The notes beneath the pieces are model-generated. The model had not been told where the DNA came from, did no database searches, and saw only the letters and a program-made list of their open reading frames with translations. This document shows, one piece after another, positions 24,659 to 33,079 of a DNA stretch of 38,527 bases. The stretch covers positions 1-38,527 of the forward strand of contig JADPRS010000032.1 in assembly GCA_015686845.1 (NCBI GenBank). The letters run 5' to 3'. Source of the DNA: Lutibacter sp. B2. Its GTDB lineage: Bacteria; Bacillota; Clostridia; Peptostreptococcales; Thermotaleaceae. The position numbers were made by a program, and so were the translations under genes. Every line of letters begins with the position of its first letter. Positions within the stretch are counted from its first letter, which is position 1.

Positions 24659-26493
24659 ATGAATTCATTTAGTACAAGACAATATAAAGATGAATCACCT
24701 CTTAATACCATCCATAAAATCAGAAATATCCTTACCGATTTAGGCATATTAACCATAGAAACCGGTTGGCAAAATTCTGCTGATGGTTTTTATTCTGTAA
24801 ATCTAAACATTGCAAATACAAATTTATATACAAATGGAAAGGGCAGTACCTCTCACTACGCATTAGCAAGTGCATATGGTGAGCTCATGGAAAGATTACA
24901 AAATCAATCTTTTTTCAGATTAACTACAGATTTAGATACAAAAGCTTTAAACTATAAAGGTTTTTATTATTCCCCAGATGAAAAATATTTAAGTATTGAA
25001 GAACTTATAAATAGCAGTGAAGATTGGATTAAAAATCAAATGTCTCAAATACATTCTACTATGGATCAAAAGGAATTATTAAAAAAATGGAAAGCAGTTT
25101 CTTATGAGGATACACCTTCTAATTTTGTAGCTTTGCCTTACTTAAATATAAATAATAATGAAATATCACACATACCCATTAAAATAATTTCAAAGATGTA
25201 TATGTCTAATGGTATGTGTGGAGGAAATACAAGCGAAGAAGCTCTAGTGCAAGGATTATCAGAAGTATTTGAAAGATATGTTAATAAGGAAATAATAAAA
25301 AAAGAATTACACCACCAACAATTCCAAAAAGCTATTTAGAAGATTTCCCTAAAATAAACAATATGATTAAACAAATAGACTCTAATGGCAATTACGAAGT
25401 AATTGTAAAGGATTGTTCATTAAATAAAGGCTATCCTGTAGTATGTGTCCTTTACATCAATAAGGATGATCAAACTTATTTTATTAAATTTGGAGCTCAT
25501 CCAATATTTGAAATTGCTGTTGAAAGAACCTTAACAGAACTTTTTCAAGGACAAAATATTAAAAGTATGAAAGGGGTAAAATAATACGCTTACAAGATAG
25601 AAATTGAAGATGAAAAAAGCAACCTGTTAGGAATCCTGGTAAATGGTTCAGGTTTCTATCCTGCGGAAATTTTTAGTAAAGAATTTAGTTATGAATTCAA
25701 TAAATTTAAATATATTAAAGCCACAAACAATAAGGAAATGTTCAATTATTTAGTCCAACTATTACAAAAACAAGGATATGATGTTTTCATAAGAGATGTA
25801 TCTTTCTTAGGCTTTCCCAGTTTTCACGTGATTGTCGCCGGTTTTAGTGAGATTGATGAATTTAATGATATTAAATCACTAGATGAATATGCTGAATATA
25901 ATAATATTAAAAAATATATAAGAAATATAGAAAACATTTCCAATCAACAAATTAAAGAAATCATGCATTTCTTTTCCAATTCAAATTATAATAGCGCTGC
26001 TTCCATTACTCAACTCTTAAATATCCCTGTAAAAGATATATTTCCTTGGTATTATATGAAAATTGATTTATTTATTACGGCTATCTATTGTAATAGGGGT
26101 GATTATATAAAAGCACATAAAGCAATAAATAGATTCATAGAAAATATGCAGAAAAATCCATATAATAAAATGGAAAGCACTTATTACAAATGTGCTAGAG
26201 ATTATATAGGTACAAAGATCAATCAATTAGAGGAATATCCTGCCATTACGCAGTTAAGTACTTTCTATCCTTTATCGATCATTCAAAGGATCATAAATGA
26301 CTTTGGAAAACCAGAACAAAGCCTTACTCGTTATGATCAAATAAAATGTTTTAACTGTAATGAATGTACACTAAAAAAACATTGCTTATACGAACAAGTA
26401 GAGCAATTATATATGAAATTAAAAACTCGCTATACTGAAAATCCTATAGATCAAAACAATCTTAAAGAATTACAACACTTAAAAAGAGCTTGA
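24659..26493 (+). pseudogene. ycaO: Broken ycaO gene (frameshift and nonsense mutation)
   Basis: Three reading-frame pieces add up to one stand-alone YcaO protein of about 611 residues, similar throughout to E. coli YcaO. Piece 1 (24659-25339) has TNGKGSTSHYALASAYGEL and SNGMCGGNTSEEALVQGLSE, the ATP/Mg-binding helices. The frame is then lost in a run of seven A residues at about 25297-25303; with eight A the reading continues ITPPTIPKSYLEDFPK, matching the family. Piece 2 (to 25584) has KFGAHPIFEIAVERTLTE and stops at an in-frame TAA (25582-25584). Piece 3 continues in the same frame. Its end carries the Cys cluster CFNCNECTLKKHC. Two separate lesions make sequencing error less likely than decay. 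AGGAGG lies 6 bases before the first ATG. Confidence 0.85.
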
Positions 26494-26517
26494 CAAAAAT
26501 AATATATATATTATAAT
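26490..26517 (+). promoter_or_regulatory. Promoter of the rubrerythrin gene
   Basis: A perfect TTGACA (26490-26495), a 16-nt spacer and a perfect TATAAT (26512-26517). The -35 overlaps the last codons of the ycaO pseudogene. Confidence 0.88.
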
Positions 26518-26521
26518 TAAA

Positions 26522-26536
26522 TTGTAATCATTACAA
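26522..26536. promoter_or_regulatory. PerR-like box
   Basis: TTGTAATCATTACAA, a perfect 7-1-7 palindrome, matches the PerR consensus TTATAATNATTATAA at 13 of 15 positions. It covers the predicted transcription start of the rubrerythrin gene, a repressing position. Reverse rubrerythrins of C. acetobutylicum are known PerR targets. Confidence 0.8.
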
Positions 26537-26600
26537 ATTAGTAATCGATTTTATCATAGATTGATATTTATAATTTAACTTTAAATAGGGGGTATTTATT

Positions 26601-27149
26601 ATGAAAAAATTTATCTGTAAAGTCTGTGGTTATGTACATGAAGGAGAAGGTGCACCTGATGTATGTCCACAATGTAAAGCACCAAAGGCACAATTCATTC
26701 TTCAATCTGATGAAGAATTAACTTGGGCAGATGAGCACTTTGTAGGAATCGCGAAAGATGTAGATCCTGAAATAGTAGAAGGTCTTCGTCAAAATTTCTT
26801 AGGAGAATGTACTGAAGTAGGTATGTATCTTGCTATGAGCCGTCAAGCAGATAGAGAAGGTCATCCAGAAGTTGCTGAAGCATATAAAAGAATCGCTTTT
26901 GAAGAAGCTGAACATGCAGCAAAATTTGCTGAATTATTAGGTGAAGTTATTACAGATAGCACAGAGAAAAACTTACAAATGCGAGTAGATGCTGAGCATG
27001 GAGCTTGTATCGGTAAAAAAGAATTAGCTACTAAAGCTAAACAATTAAATCTAGATGCTATTCATGATACGGTTCATGAAATGTGTAAAGATGAAGCTAG
27101 ACACGGTATGGCTTTCCAAGGATTATTAAAAAGATATTTTAATAAGTAG
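26601..27149 (+). CDS. Reverse rubrerythrin (peroxide reductase)
   Basis: A 182-aa protein with the reverse domain order: an N-terminal rubredoxin ([22 protein letters not shown], with CxxC twice) and a C-terminal four-helix di-iron domain (about 45-180; [56 protein letters not shown]). It reduces hydrogen peroxide and defends against oxygen in strict anaerobes. It has a strong promoter with a PerR-like box on the start site and a GGGGG ribosome binding site. The hcp-hcpR locus nearby gives a small oxidative/nitrosative defence cluster. A hairpin terminator follows. Confidence 0.95.
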   Translation: MKKFICKVCGYVHEGEGAPDVCPQCKAPKAQFILQSDEELTWADEHFVGIAKDVDPEIVEGLRQNFLGECTEVGMYLAMSRQADREGHPEVAEAYKRIAFEEAEHAAKFAELLGEVITDSTEKNLQMRVDAEHGACIGKKELATKAKQLNLDAIHDTVHEMCKDEARHGMAFQGLLKRYFNK

Positions 27150-27228
27150 ATATAACAAGAAGAAACAGTCATTGACAGTAGGTAAATCAAGGGTTTGATG
27201 ATTGTCAAAACATGAAATAAAATCAGTT

Positions 27229-27270
27229 AAATGAGAGAAATGTATACACTGTATATGTTTCTCTTTTTTA
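27229..27270 (+). terminator. Terminator after the rubrerythrin gene
   Basis: An imperfect stem with arms AGAGAAATGTATA and TATATGTTTCTCT followed by TTTTTT. It lies about 85 bases after the stop codon and marks the likely edge of the chromosomal genes. Confidence 0.7.
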
Positions 27271-27500
27271 TGTTTTTGTAAATCTCAAGGGAAACTCAAG
27301 GGAAAAATCTCTAGTTTTTAGGGTAAAAAAAGAGAACTCAAGGGGAATTTCCCTTGAGAAGTGGTTCTAGGCTAGTGTTTACAATGTGTGTAGAGGTTCA
27401 TTTTTTCCCTTGAGTAGCCTTATTTTTAGATATAATATAGGATAAGGGCTTTGCCCTTATCCTATTTAAAATCCCTGAAAAAATAAAAACATCCTAACCC
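27271..27500. other. Gene-free border region with octamer repeats, candidate att region
   Basis: Between the rubrerythrin terminator and the recombinase gene there is no ORF of note. It holds five copies of CTCAAGGG (27284, 27295, 27337 direct; 27351 and 27407 inverted), of which the third and fourth form a near-perfect 22-bp palindrome (27337-27358). A perfect 13-bp hairpin (27437-27449 with 27453-27465) then precedes the recombinase stop codon and is probably its terminator. This is the most likely place for one attachment site. Confidence 0.6.
27437..27465 (-). terminator. Hairpin terminator after the recombinase gene
   Basis: A 13-bp perfect stem with loop TTT and AT-rich flanks on both sides, 36 bases beyond the recombinase stop codon. 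Confidence 0.6.
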
Positions 27501-28085
27501 TTAGCTAGGAAGTTTAATATGATTTTGGAGAGCCTGCTCTACCAATTGTGGTTGAACTGACAAATAATGCTGTGTCACTGCCACCGTAGAGTGTTGCAGC
27601 AGTTGCCTTACAAGCTCTACGTTATAACCATTGTCATTGTATATGGATACTGCGAAGTATTTTCTAAAACTATGGGTTGAAATTTTTTCCAATTTTAAAT
27701 ATATAGTAACACTTTTTAAATGCTTTTGTATTTGTCTTACAGTAATACCAAATAACTTTTGATTAGTCTTAATGTTATTATCTAGAGCATAACTTTGTAG
27801 ATATGTATACACATCATTAGGTACTGTAAACTCTCTTGCTTTTCCTGTTTTTTGTTCCTTGATATTCAATCTATATCTATTACCATCCCTTATTATATCT
27901 GATAATCTCAAATTGATAATATCACTAATTCTCAATCCTAAATTTGCTTGTAAAGTAAGTGCTGTAGCTATTCTTTGATTAGATTTTACTTGATTACCAT
28001 CTTCTGTTGTAAATCCTGTCTTAATAGTTTTGATTATTAAGAAAAATTCCTCATCTGTCAAAACTTTTGTTTTTATGTTAGCCAA
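27501..28085 (-). CDS. Small tyrosine recombinase (catalytic domain only)
   Basis: A 194-aa tyrosine recombinase with all active-site parts: Arg in NLGLRISDIINLRL, Lys in KEQKTGKAREF, HSFRKYF (His and Arg), His in QLLQHSTVAVTQHYL and its Tyr nucleophile. The N-terminal core-binding and arm-binding domains of phage integrases are missing, so its build is like FimB/FimE inverters and small plasmid recombinases. It may integrate the element, invert DNA or resolve dimers. The start is TTG at 28085, with GGGG about 8 bases upstream. It lies at the element's border, next to repeated octamers. Confidence 0.9.
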   Translation of the reverse strand: MANIKTKVLTDEEFFLIIKTIKTGFTTEDGNQVKSNQRIATALTLQANLGLRISDIINLRLSDIIRDGNRYRLNIKEQKTGKAREFTVPNDVYTYLQSYALDNNIKTNQKLFGITVRQIQKHLKSVTIYLKLEKISTHSFRKYFAVSIYNDNGYNVELVRQLLQHSTVAVTQHYLSVQPQLVEQALQNHIKLPS

Positions 28086-28250
28086 TTTAATATCCCCTCT
28101 CTGTCAATAATTTTTCTAATGAAGTTCCTTTTTATCTATCTCTTAAGTTCTTATTTTTTCCATTTTAAAATTAGTATCCTTCAATATCAATATAGTTCTT
28201 ATAATGTATATTTTATGAACTGACAATCTTCTAAACTTTTATTAAATTTA

Positions 28251-28796
28251 TTACTCTCTGTCAACTTCTTTCAAAGCTCTATATAAAGTGGATGATGATA
28301 TCCCACACATTTTTTCGATTTCTTCTATTTTAAATGCTTTTGTATTGTACAATCTTATCCCTTTTTTAATAGCTTCTGTCTGTTTTGGTCTACCAACTTT
28401 ACTATTTTCCACAGCCTTACTGTAGCCTTGCTTTCTTCTTCTTTCTAAGTAATGAGTGTTAATCCTTGTAAATCCTTTCATAGAAGTATAATACTCTTGC
28501 CCATTCAGAAAATTTTCTTCTATACTGCATAATACTATTGACTTATCTTGTAATTCTTGCAGTACTGCTAGTAATTCTTTAGCATCTTCTGATAAGTCAA
28601 CTACTGAACGAATTATAAGACGGTCATTACTTTTTAACACTGCTATTAACTTGTTTAGCTCTGTTTTCCGGTCTTCTCTATCTACGAAAATATCGCTCTC
28701 ACTGGCCTCCAAATCTTGTATTAAGCTAAATAGCTTGCTGTTATCTCTTATATGCTGATTATCTGTATTTTCAACGAAGTAGCTGAAATTCTTCAC
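28251..28796 (-). CDS. Degenerate serine-resolvase homologue with HTH
   Basis: A 181-aa protein with the resolvase/invertase layout: N-terminal catalytic-type fold (about 1-100), long helix, then a Hin-like helix-turn-helix (KIEEIEKMCGISSSTLYRAL, about 156-176). The fold aligns without gaps to YxRVSTxDQ, but here it reads YFVENTDNQ, so the nucleophile Ser is Asn10 and the nearby Arg is Val8. The DRLGRS motif reads VDLSED, losing both Arg. It should not recombine DNA. It probably binds DNA as a regulator or as an accessory factor for the neighbouring recombinase. The start is GTG at 28796, with AGGAGG 8 bases upstream. Confidence 0.85.
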   Translation of the reverse strand: MKNFSYFVENTDNQHIRDNSKLFSLIQDLEASESDIFVDREDRKTELNKLIAVLKSNDRLIIRSVVDLSEDAKELLAVLQELQDKSIVLCSIEENFLNGQEYYTSMKGFTRINTHYLERRRKQGYSKAVENSKVGRPKQTEAIKKGIRLYNTKAFKIEEIEKMCGISSSTLYRALKEVDRE

Positions 28797-28916
28797 CTTT
28801 ATGACCTCCTTTCCCCATAATCTCTAGGGATTATGAAGATACTTAATTCTCTAGTTGTTATAAGTAATCCAATAACTCATTCCGACAACTACTTTTGATA
28901 TCCCTTTGACATCCTT

Positions 28917-29042
28917 TTTCTCAAATCTTACTATCAAAACTGCTAGTTTGAGAAAAAAGAAAAAGAAAAATAGTTTTGGGAAGAATGTTAAAATCTTAGT
29001 TTTTGCAATCCTAAAACTTTCAAGATTTTAACATTCCCAAAA
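28917..29042 (-). terminator. Two stacked hairpins
   Basis: First, TTTTCTCAAA (from about 28917) pairs with TTTGAGAAAA (to about 28956). Second, an imperfect 21-bp inverted repeat (28973-28996 with 29022-29042; a 3-nt bulge) lies just after the stop codon of the 96-aa gene and is followed on the minus strand by a T-rich tract. The second is the terminator; the first may be a backup or a regulatory structure. Confidence 0.65.
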
Positions 29043-29056
29043 TCCTATTCCCTTAT

Positions 29057-29347
29057 CTATTTACAAACTCTTACTATCCTTATATCACTAACACAAAACT
29101 CTACTTCTTCTTCTCTATTAATGTCATACACAAGTAAAATATTTGATTCAGTTCTACCAATTATTTTAACATCCTTGTAATTTGCTGCTATTAATCTTTT
29201 GTTATACAACTCTATACTTAATGTGTAACTTTTTAGAAGCTGTGTTAAAATCCTCTTAGAAAAGCTATCCCCCATCAGTGTGAACTCTACTGTATCTAAT
29301 CCTTGTACTCTACTTGTTGCTGGTCTATTAATTATCTTCTTTTGCAT
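29057..29347 (-). CDS. Hypothetical protein, 96 aa
   Basis: Not recognised. A basic-to-neutral protein with a mainly beta-type pattern (VEFTLMGDS, VKIIGRTESNILLVYDI, VEFCVSDIRIVRV). Its last half resembles a small beta-barrel in spacing only. The ATG at 29347 follows AGGGGG by about 8 bases, a good ribosome binding site. It lies between the resolvase homologue and an acidic hypothetical protein on the same strand, and stacked hairpins follow it. Confidence 0.65.
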   Translation of the reverse strand: MQKKIINRPATSRVQGLDTVEFTLMGDSFSKRILTQLLKSYTLSIELYNKRLIAANYKDVKIIGRTESNILLVYDINREEEVEFCVSDIRIVRVCK

Positions 29348-29393
29348 CTGCGGTTCCCCCTTTTTCTTTGATAGCAGGGCAAAATGCCCTACT

Positions 29394-29780
29394 TTAAAAT
29401 GCTAATTCTTCTTCGTCTTCCCAATCTTCTTCATCATCTTCTTCATTGAGCTGGTTGAAATGTTCCAGCAGTCGCTCATCATCCTCTGCGAACTTTTCTT
29501 CTATCATGTCATTGATAAGCTCTTTTAGATGTTTCTTATCGTCTTCCTCAATAATCGCAAGCAAATCTTTATGACCCTTTTCATCCCAAGTATTATCTAT
29601 CAATGTAGATAATACTAGCTGTGCTCCTCGTTCTTCGATATCCTCTACCGAAATTGTGATACCCCCGCCAAATCTGTGTTTGACCATATGTAGCACCAAT
29701 GCTGCTAATGGTTGTGATAGTGGTACTTTGACTGTTGCTTTCGGTATGTAACCGAATATATTTTCATTTTGTTTGAACAT
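29394..29780 (-). CDS. Hypothetical acidic protein, 128 aa
   Basis: Not recognised. The N-terminal part (about 10-70) is mixed, with ATVKVPLSQPLAALVLHMVKHRF and GGGITISVEDIEERG; the C-terminal part is extremely acidic (EEDDEEDWEDEEELAF). Acidic tails like this occur in phage DNA mimics and single-strand-binding proteins, but no OB-fold motif is clear. The start is ATG 29780, about 10 bases after an AGGAA site; the in-frame GTG at 29789 is too close to it. It lies downstream of the replication genes on the same strand. Confidence 0.68.
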   Translation of the reverse strand: MFKQNENIFGYIPKATVKVPLSQPLAALVLHMVKHRFGGGITISVEDIEERGAQLVLSTLIDNTWDEKGHKDLLAIIEEDDKKHLKELINDMIEEKFAEDDERLLEHFNQLNEEDDEEDWEDEEELAF

Positions 29781-30061
29781 TTTCTGCACTTCCTTTCTTG
29801 GTTATAATTAATATATTTTTTACTGCCCAAGATTTTTGAGATTGTGTCCAAGAAGTTCTTTTTTAGTTTTTTGTCTATTTAATGTGTCCATCCTATAAAA
29901 TTCTTTAAAATGAAGTGTAATTTTCGTTTGATTGAATTATAAAAAAATCCTGATAAATAAATAATTCCTGCCTGTAGGCAGGAATTATCATTAACCCTGA
30001 ATAGATTATCACTTCGTGCTATAACCTATCTGCTTATTTGCTTATCTGCTCATTTGCTTAT
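29781..30061. other. Gene-free stretch with hairpin and 8-bp tandem repeat
   Basis: It holds a perfect 13-bp hairpin (29961-29973 with 29976-29988), probably the terminator of the helicase gene. Four 8-bp units of the form YTGCTYAT (30030-30061) end directly against the helicase stop codon. Otherwise it is AT-rich without ORFs. Confidence 0.65.
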
Positions 30062-31162
30062 CTAATCCAACAGTACTCTATTTTTACTTTCCTTAATTTT
30101 GCTTTTATTGTCTTCTTTGCCACCTTGCTCATCAGGATCATAAAGCTCAAAAGTACAATAGGGTGCATTTAATGTTATAAAAGATTTTTGAAACCCAAAA
30201 TCTCTACCTTTTATTGCTTTAATAGCTACATCTCTTTCATTTTGCTCTCTGAAATCATCTATTGTCATTTTTTCATCTTCCCCTATGAATTTTGGCTGGA
30301 TTACAAAGGCTGCATCTGTGTCATAATCAATATTCCCACTTTCTTTGAAAGCTTCCAATCCTAAATCTTTGTTGTATGATGCTCTACCTAATGTGCTAAT
30401 TATTACTATTGCAACATTATATACACTAGAATATTTTTTCAGTAATCTTAATGTCTTATCAATACCAGATTTACCATCATACCCTAGATATCCACTCATT
30501 TGTTGAAGATTATCTATGAAAAAAACAGGATTTTGGTATGTATCTGCATATATCCTTATTACTTTTTCAATATCATCATATCCATCTACTTCTAATAATC
30601 CACCTGCGAAGCTGTCAAAGGCAGTTGTTTGTAGCATATCTACAATAGAGAAGTTTTGAGTTACCTTGATTACTTCTTCTATAATCCTTTTGTTTTTCTC
30701 ATTATCCTCAAGTAACTTCTTTTTATTTAAATCTTGTAATGAATAACCCTCTTTTTGATACAATAAGTAAGATATTCTACTATATACCTTATCCATCAAT
30801 GCATAACCTCTCATATCATAGCTTATGAATACACTATTAATCCCTTGTCTGCTCATTTCTACTGCTGATTGAACTAGCATTGTTGTTTTTCCTGCGTTTG
30901 GTACACCACCAACCATTGTAAGTCCAATGCAATACCCGCCACCTAGTATCTTATCTAACTCTTTTATACCTGTTTTTACCTTTTTTTCTACTGTCATCAT
31001 ATTACTTATATAAGCATTGAATGTAGTAATACCACCTACACTCATATCCTGCAAGCTCCCATGCCATATAGTATTTTTTACCTTTTCTGTATCTATTTCT
31101 GTTTGAGCCTGAGAAAAAATATCAGGATTTAATGCTGCTACTACTGTTTTATTTTTTGTCAT
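30062..31162 (-). CDS. DnaB/KaiC-type replicative ATPase
   Basis: A 366-aa RecA-fold ATPase like the C-terminal domain of DnaB. An entry segment TGIKELDKILGGGY precedes Walker A (GGVPNAGKTT, about residue 84-93). The VFISYDM block, Walker B (NPVFFIDNLQ) and the sensor stretch VIISTLGRAS follow, then ESGNIDYDTDAAFVIQ. The N-terminal primase-interacting domain of DnaB is missing and is replaced by about 60 unrelated residues. Together with the primase gene directly upstream (14-base gap) it forms the unwinding part of the replication module. GGGGG precedes the ATG. Confidence 0.88.
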   Translation of the reverse strand: MTKNKTVVAALNPDIFSQAQTEIDTEKVKNTIWHGSLQDMSVGGITTFNAYISNMMTVEKKVKTGIKELDKILGGGYCIGLTMVGGVPNAGKTTMLVQSAVEMSRQGINSVFISYDMRGYALMDKVYSRISYLLYQKEGYSLQDLNKKKLLEDNEKNKRIIEEVIKVTQNFSIVDMLQTTAFDSFAGGLLEVDGYDDIEKVIRIYADTYQNPVFFIDNLQQMSGYLGYDGKSGIDKTLRLLKKYSSVYNVAIVIISTLGRASYNKDLGLEAFKESGNIDYDTDAAFVIQPKFIGEDEKMTIDDFREQNERDVAIKAIKGRDFGFQKSFITLNAPYCTFELYDPDEQGGKEDNKSKIKESKNRVLLD

Positions 31163-31176
31163 CTTTTGTATCCCCC

Positions 31177-32256
31177 TTATATTTTATAAAATTCTTTTGC
31201 TTTTCTTACTAGTGCTGCTAATTCTCTTTTAGTAGCTTCTCTATCAGCTACTAACGCTTCATTAATATCCTTATATTTATTCAAATGAGAAAAATCCTCA
31301 TAGTTTACACTGTAATATCCTTGTTCTTTAAACCTTGCATTACTAATCATTCCTGTACTATCATTATCAAATAGAGCAACTATATATTGATAGTTATTTG
31401 ATTCAAAAAACTGTTTTATATGTTTTGCACTGTTGAGTGCTACACCATACATCCCCAATTCTTCTACTGTTAATGCATCAAATGCTCCCTCTGTTACAAA
31501 GGCAATATCATTATTTAGTGCTGCTTTTTCTGTAACCCTTTGATTGAAAAATCCACTTTGCCCTCTTTGGTTCCACCATTTGCTGGGTACACTCGCATAC
31601 ATCTTAGATGTATCATCCTTTGAATATCTTCTACGGACCATGGACCCATTATCATTCACAAAAACTATGAACCACCAGCCTTGATATTCCCACAATCTTA
31701 ACCCATGCCTATTTGCTGTTGCTATACTTATTCCTCTTTTTTCTAAAAATTCTAGTGCAAATTCATCTTCTTCTATTTTATAAAGAAAAGTGTAGTGCAA
31801 AATCTTATACATTTCCTTTGTAAATCTTCCTGCTTGTCTATTACTTGTTTTTACTAGTGTTTGTCCTTCAGCTACAAATAGCTGAATTGCTTTATTGTAG
31901 CACTCCTTAAATCCTTTACAATCATGTGCTTCCTTAATAGCATCGAACAAATCGAAGTTCTGTCCATTTTCCATACAACCAAAACAGTGATAACCACCTT
32001 TTTCTAAATTAAATCTCATTGATGGGTTACTATCATTATGCTCCTCATTGAAACATCTAAAGTTAGTGCTAAGATTAGCATCCACTTTTCTTAGTGCTCC
32101 CTCAAATTTATCCTTTAATAATGCTTTTTTCTGTGCATTATTTGCCTTATTGAATATATCTTTTTTTATCTTCTCACCTTGACTTAATACCCCCTCTTGT
32201 AGTGCTTGTTGTAGCTTTTGACCTTGCTTGTTACTCTTATCTATTTTCATCTTCAT
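31177..32256 (-). CDS. DNA primase, CHC2 zinc finger and Toprim
   Basis: A 359-aa primase. The zinc finger (about 62-98) reads CFNEEHNDSNPSMRF and YHCFGC, so the ligands are of a C-H-C-C type. A linker follows, then the Toprim core with VTEGAFDALTVEEL (catalytic Glu) and VALFDNDSTGM (Asp-x-Asp), about 250-310. It is shorter than chromosomal DnaG and lacks its helicase-binding C-terminus, as in phage and plasmid primases. The gene overlaps the initiator gene by 20 bases and is followed 14 bases later by the helicase gene. The start is either 32256 or the ATG two codons downstream, since GGGG is 4 or 10 bases away. Confidence 0.9.
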   Translation of the reverse strand: MKMKIDKSNKQGQKLQQALQEGVLSQGEKIKKDIFNKANNAQKKALLKDKFEGALRKVDANLSTNFRCFNEEHNDSNPSMRFNLEKGGYHCFGCMENGQNFDLFDAIKEAHDCKGFKECYNKAIQLFVAEGQTLVKTSNRQAGRFTKEMYKILHYTFLYKIEEDEFALEFLEKRGISIATANRHGLRLWEYQGWWFIVFVNDNGSMVRRRYSKDDTSKMYASVPSKWWNQRGQSGFFNQRVTEKAALNNDIAFVTEGAFDALTVEELGMYGVALNSAKHIKQFFESNNYQYIVALFDNDSTGMISNARFKEQGYYSVNYEDFSHLNKYKDINEALVADREATKRELAALVRKAKEFYKI

Positions 32257-33079
32257 TTGTCCCCTTTTCTTTTATGATTTTGCCTTTATGATTTACCATT
32301 ACCAATTCTTTACTGTTGAGAAGATTAATCCTGTTTGGATATCTAACTTCTATATCCTCATAATCTTCATACAGTGATGTATACTCTTTTAGTAATGTTA
32401 ATGCTCTCATCATGTCATTTTTTAATACCTGATTTTTCTTACCATTTGTACTAGCATTATTTATTTTTTGCCCTAGTGACTGACATCTCTTAATCAATTT
32501 ATTAATTGAAATATGCACTTGATTATTACCAATACTGCCCCGTCTTTCTATTACCTTACACAATTCAATAGCTATCTCTGATGCTGCATTATTCTTTGTT
32601 TTTGCTATATCTGCATATACAATGCTCATGTAACTTGAACCAAAGTTCCCATCTTTTTTTCTGCTATTTTCCCTCATCGCATTTGCTAATTCATTGAAAT
32701 ATTTAGAAGTAATAGCAGTTTGTCTGCCTTGTATCTTCACATCTGCTAATCTTATTGTTTCCTCTCTAACAATCCCTTTAATGTTTTTAAGTTCTAGTAA
32801 TTCCTCTTTAATACTTTTTGATTTACCACCTCTGGAATAACCACAAAATGCTCTCAAATCTTCTGTTCTTATAATGAAAGAACTTTCGTCATAGATATTG
32901 TAGTTTTGATGTAAGTAGCTGAATAATCCTATTATGAATATTGAATTAATAGAGTTACTATCATTAGATAGCAAGTAGAATTCACTTGAACCATTTGAAT
33001 ATGTATTTTTGCTTGTATTGAAGCAGTCAAGTACAGTCGCAGATGATGGTATTGTTAATTTGTTTCTTTGTATTTTCAT
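32237..33079 (-). CDS. Replication initiator-like protein
   Basis: A 280-aa protein, first gene of the initiator-primase-helicase operon. I do not recognise its family firmly. Features fitting an initiator are the N-terminal winged-helix-like region (about 45-120; INSIFIIGLFSYLHQNY, EDLRAFCGYSRGGKSKSIKEELLEL), an overall basic charge and its place next to iterons, about 280 bases from its start. It could alternatively be a transcriptional regulator of the module. The ATG at 33079 is preceded by AAGGGA and, further up, GGAG. It overlaps the primase gene by 20 bases, a coupling usual in compact replication modules. Confidence 0.65.
   Translation of the reverse strand: MKIQRNKLTIPSSATVLDCFNTSKNTYSNGSSEFYLLSNDSNSINSIFIIGLFSYLHQNYNIYDESSFIIRTEDLRAFCGYSRGGKSKSIKEELLELKNIKGIVREETIRLADVKIQGRQTAITSKYFNELANAMRENSRKKDGNFGSSYMSIVYADIAKTKNNAASEIAIELCKVIERRGSIGNNQVHISINKLIKRCQSLGQKINNASTNGKKNQVLKNDMMRALTLLKEYTSLYEDYEDIEVRYPNRINLLNSKELVMVNHKGKIIKEKGTNEDENR

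Noticed and set aside
29368-29390. Small hairpin AGGGCA/TGCCCT as a terminator of the acidic-protein gene
   Set aside because: The stem is only about 6 bp and no T run follows on the minus strand, so function cannot be claimed.
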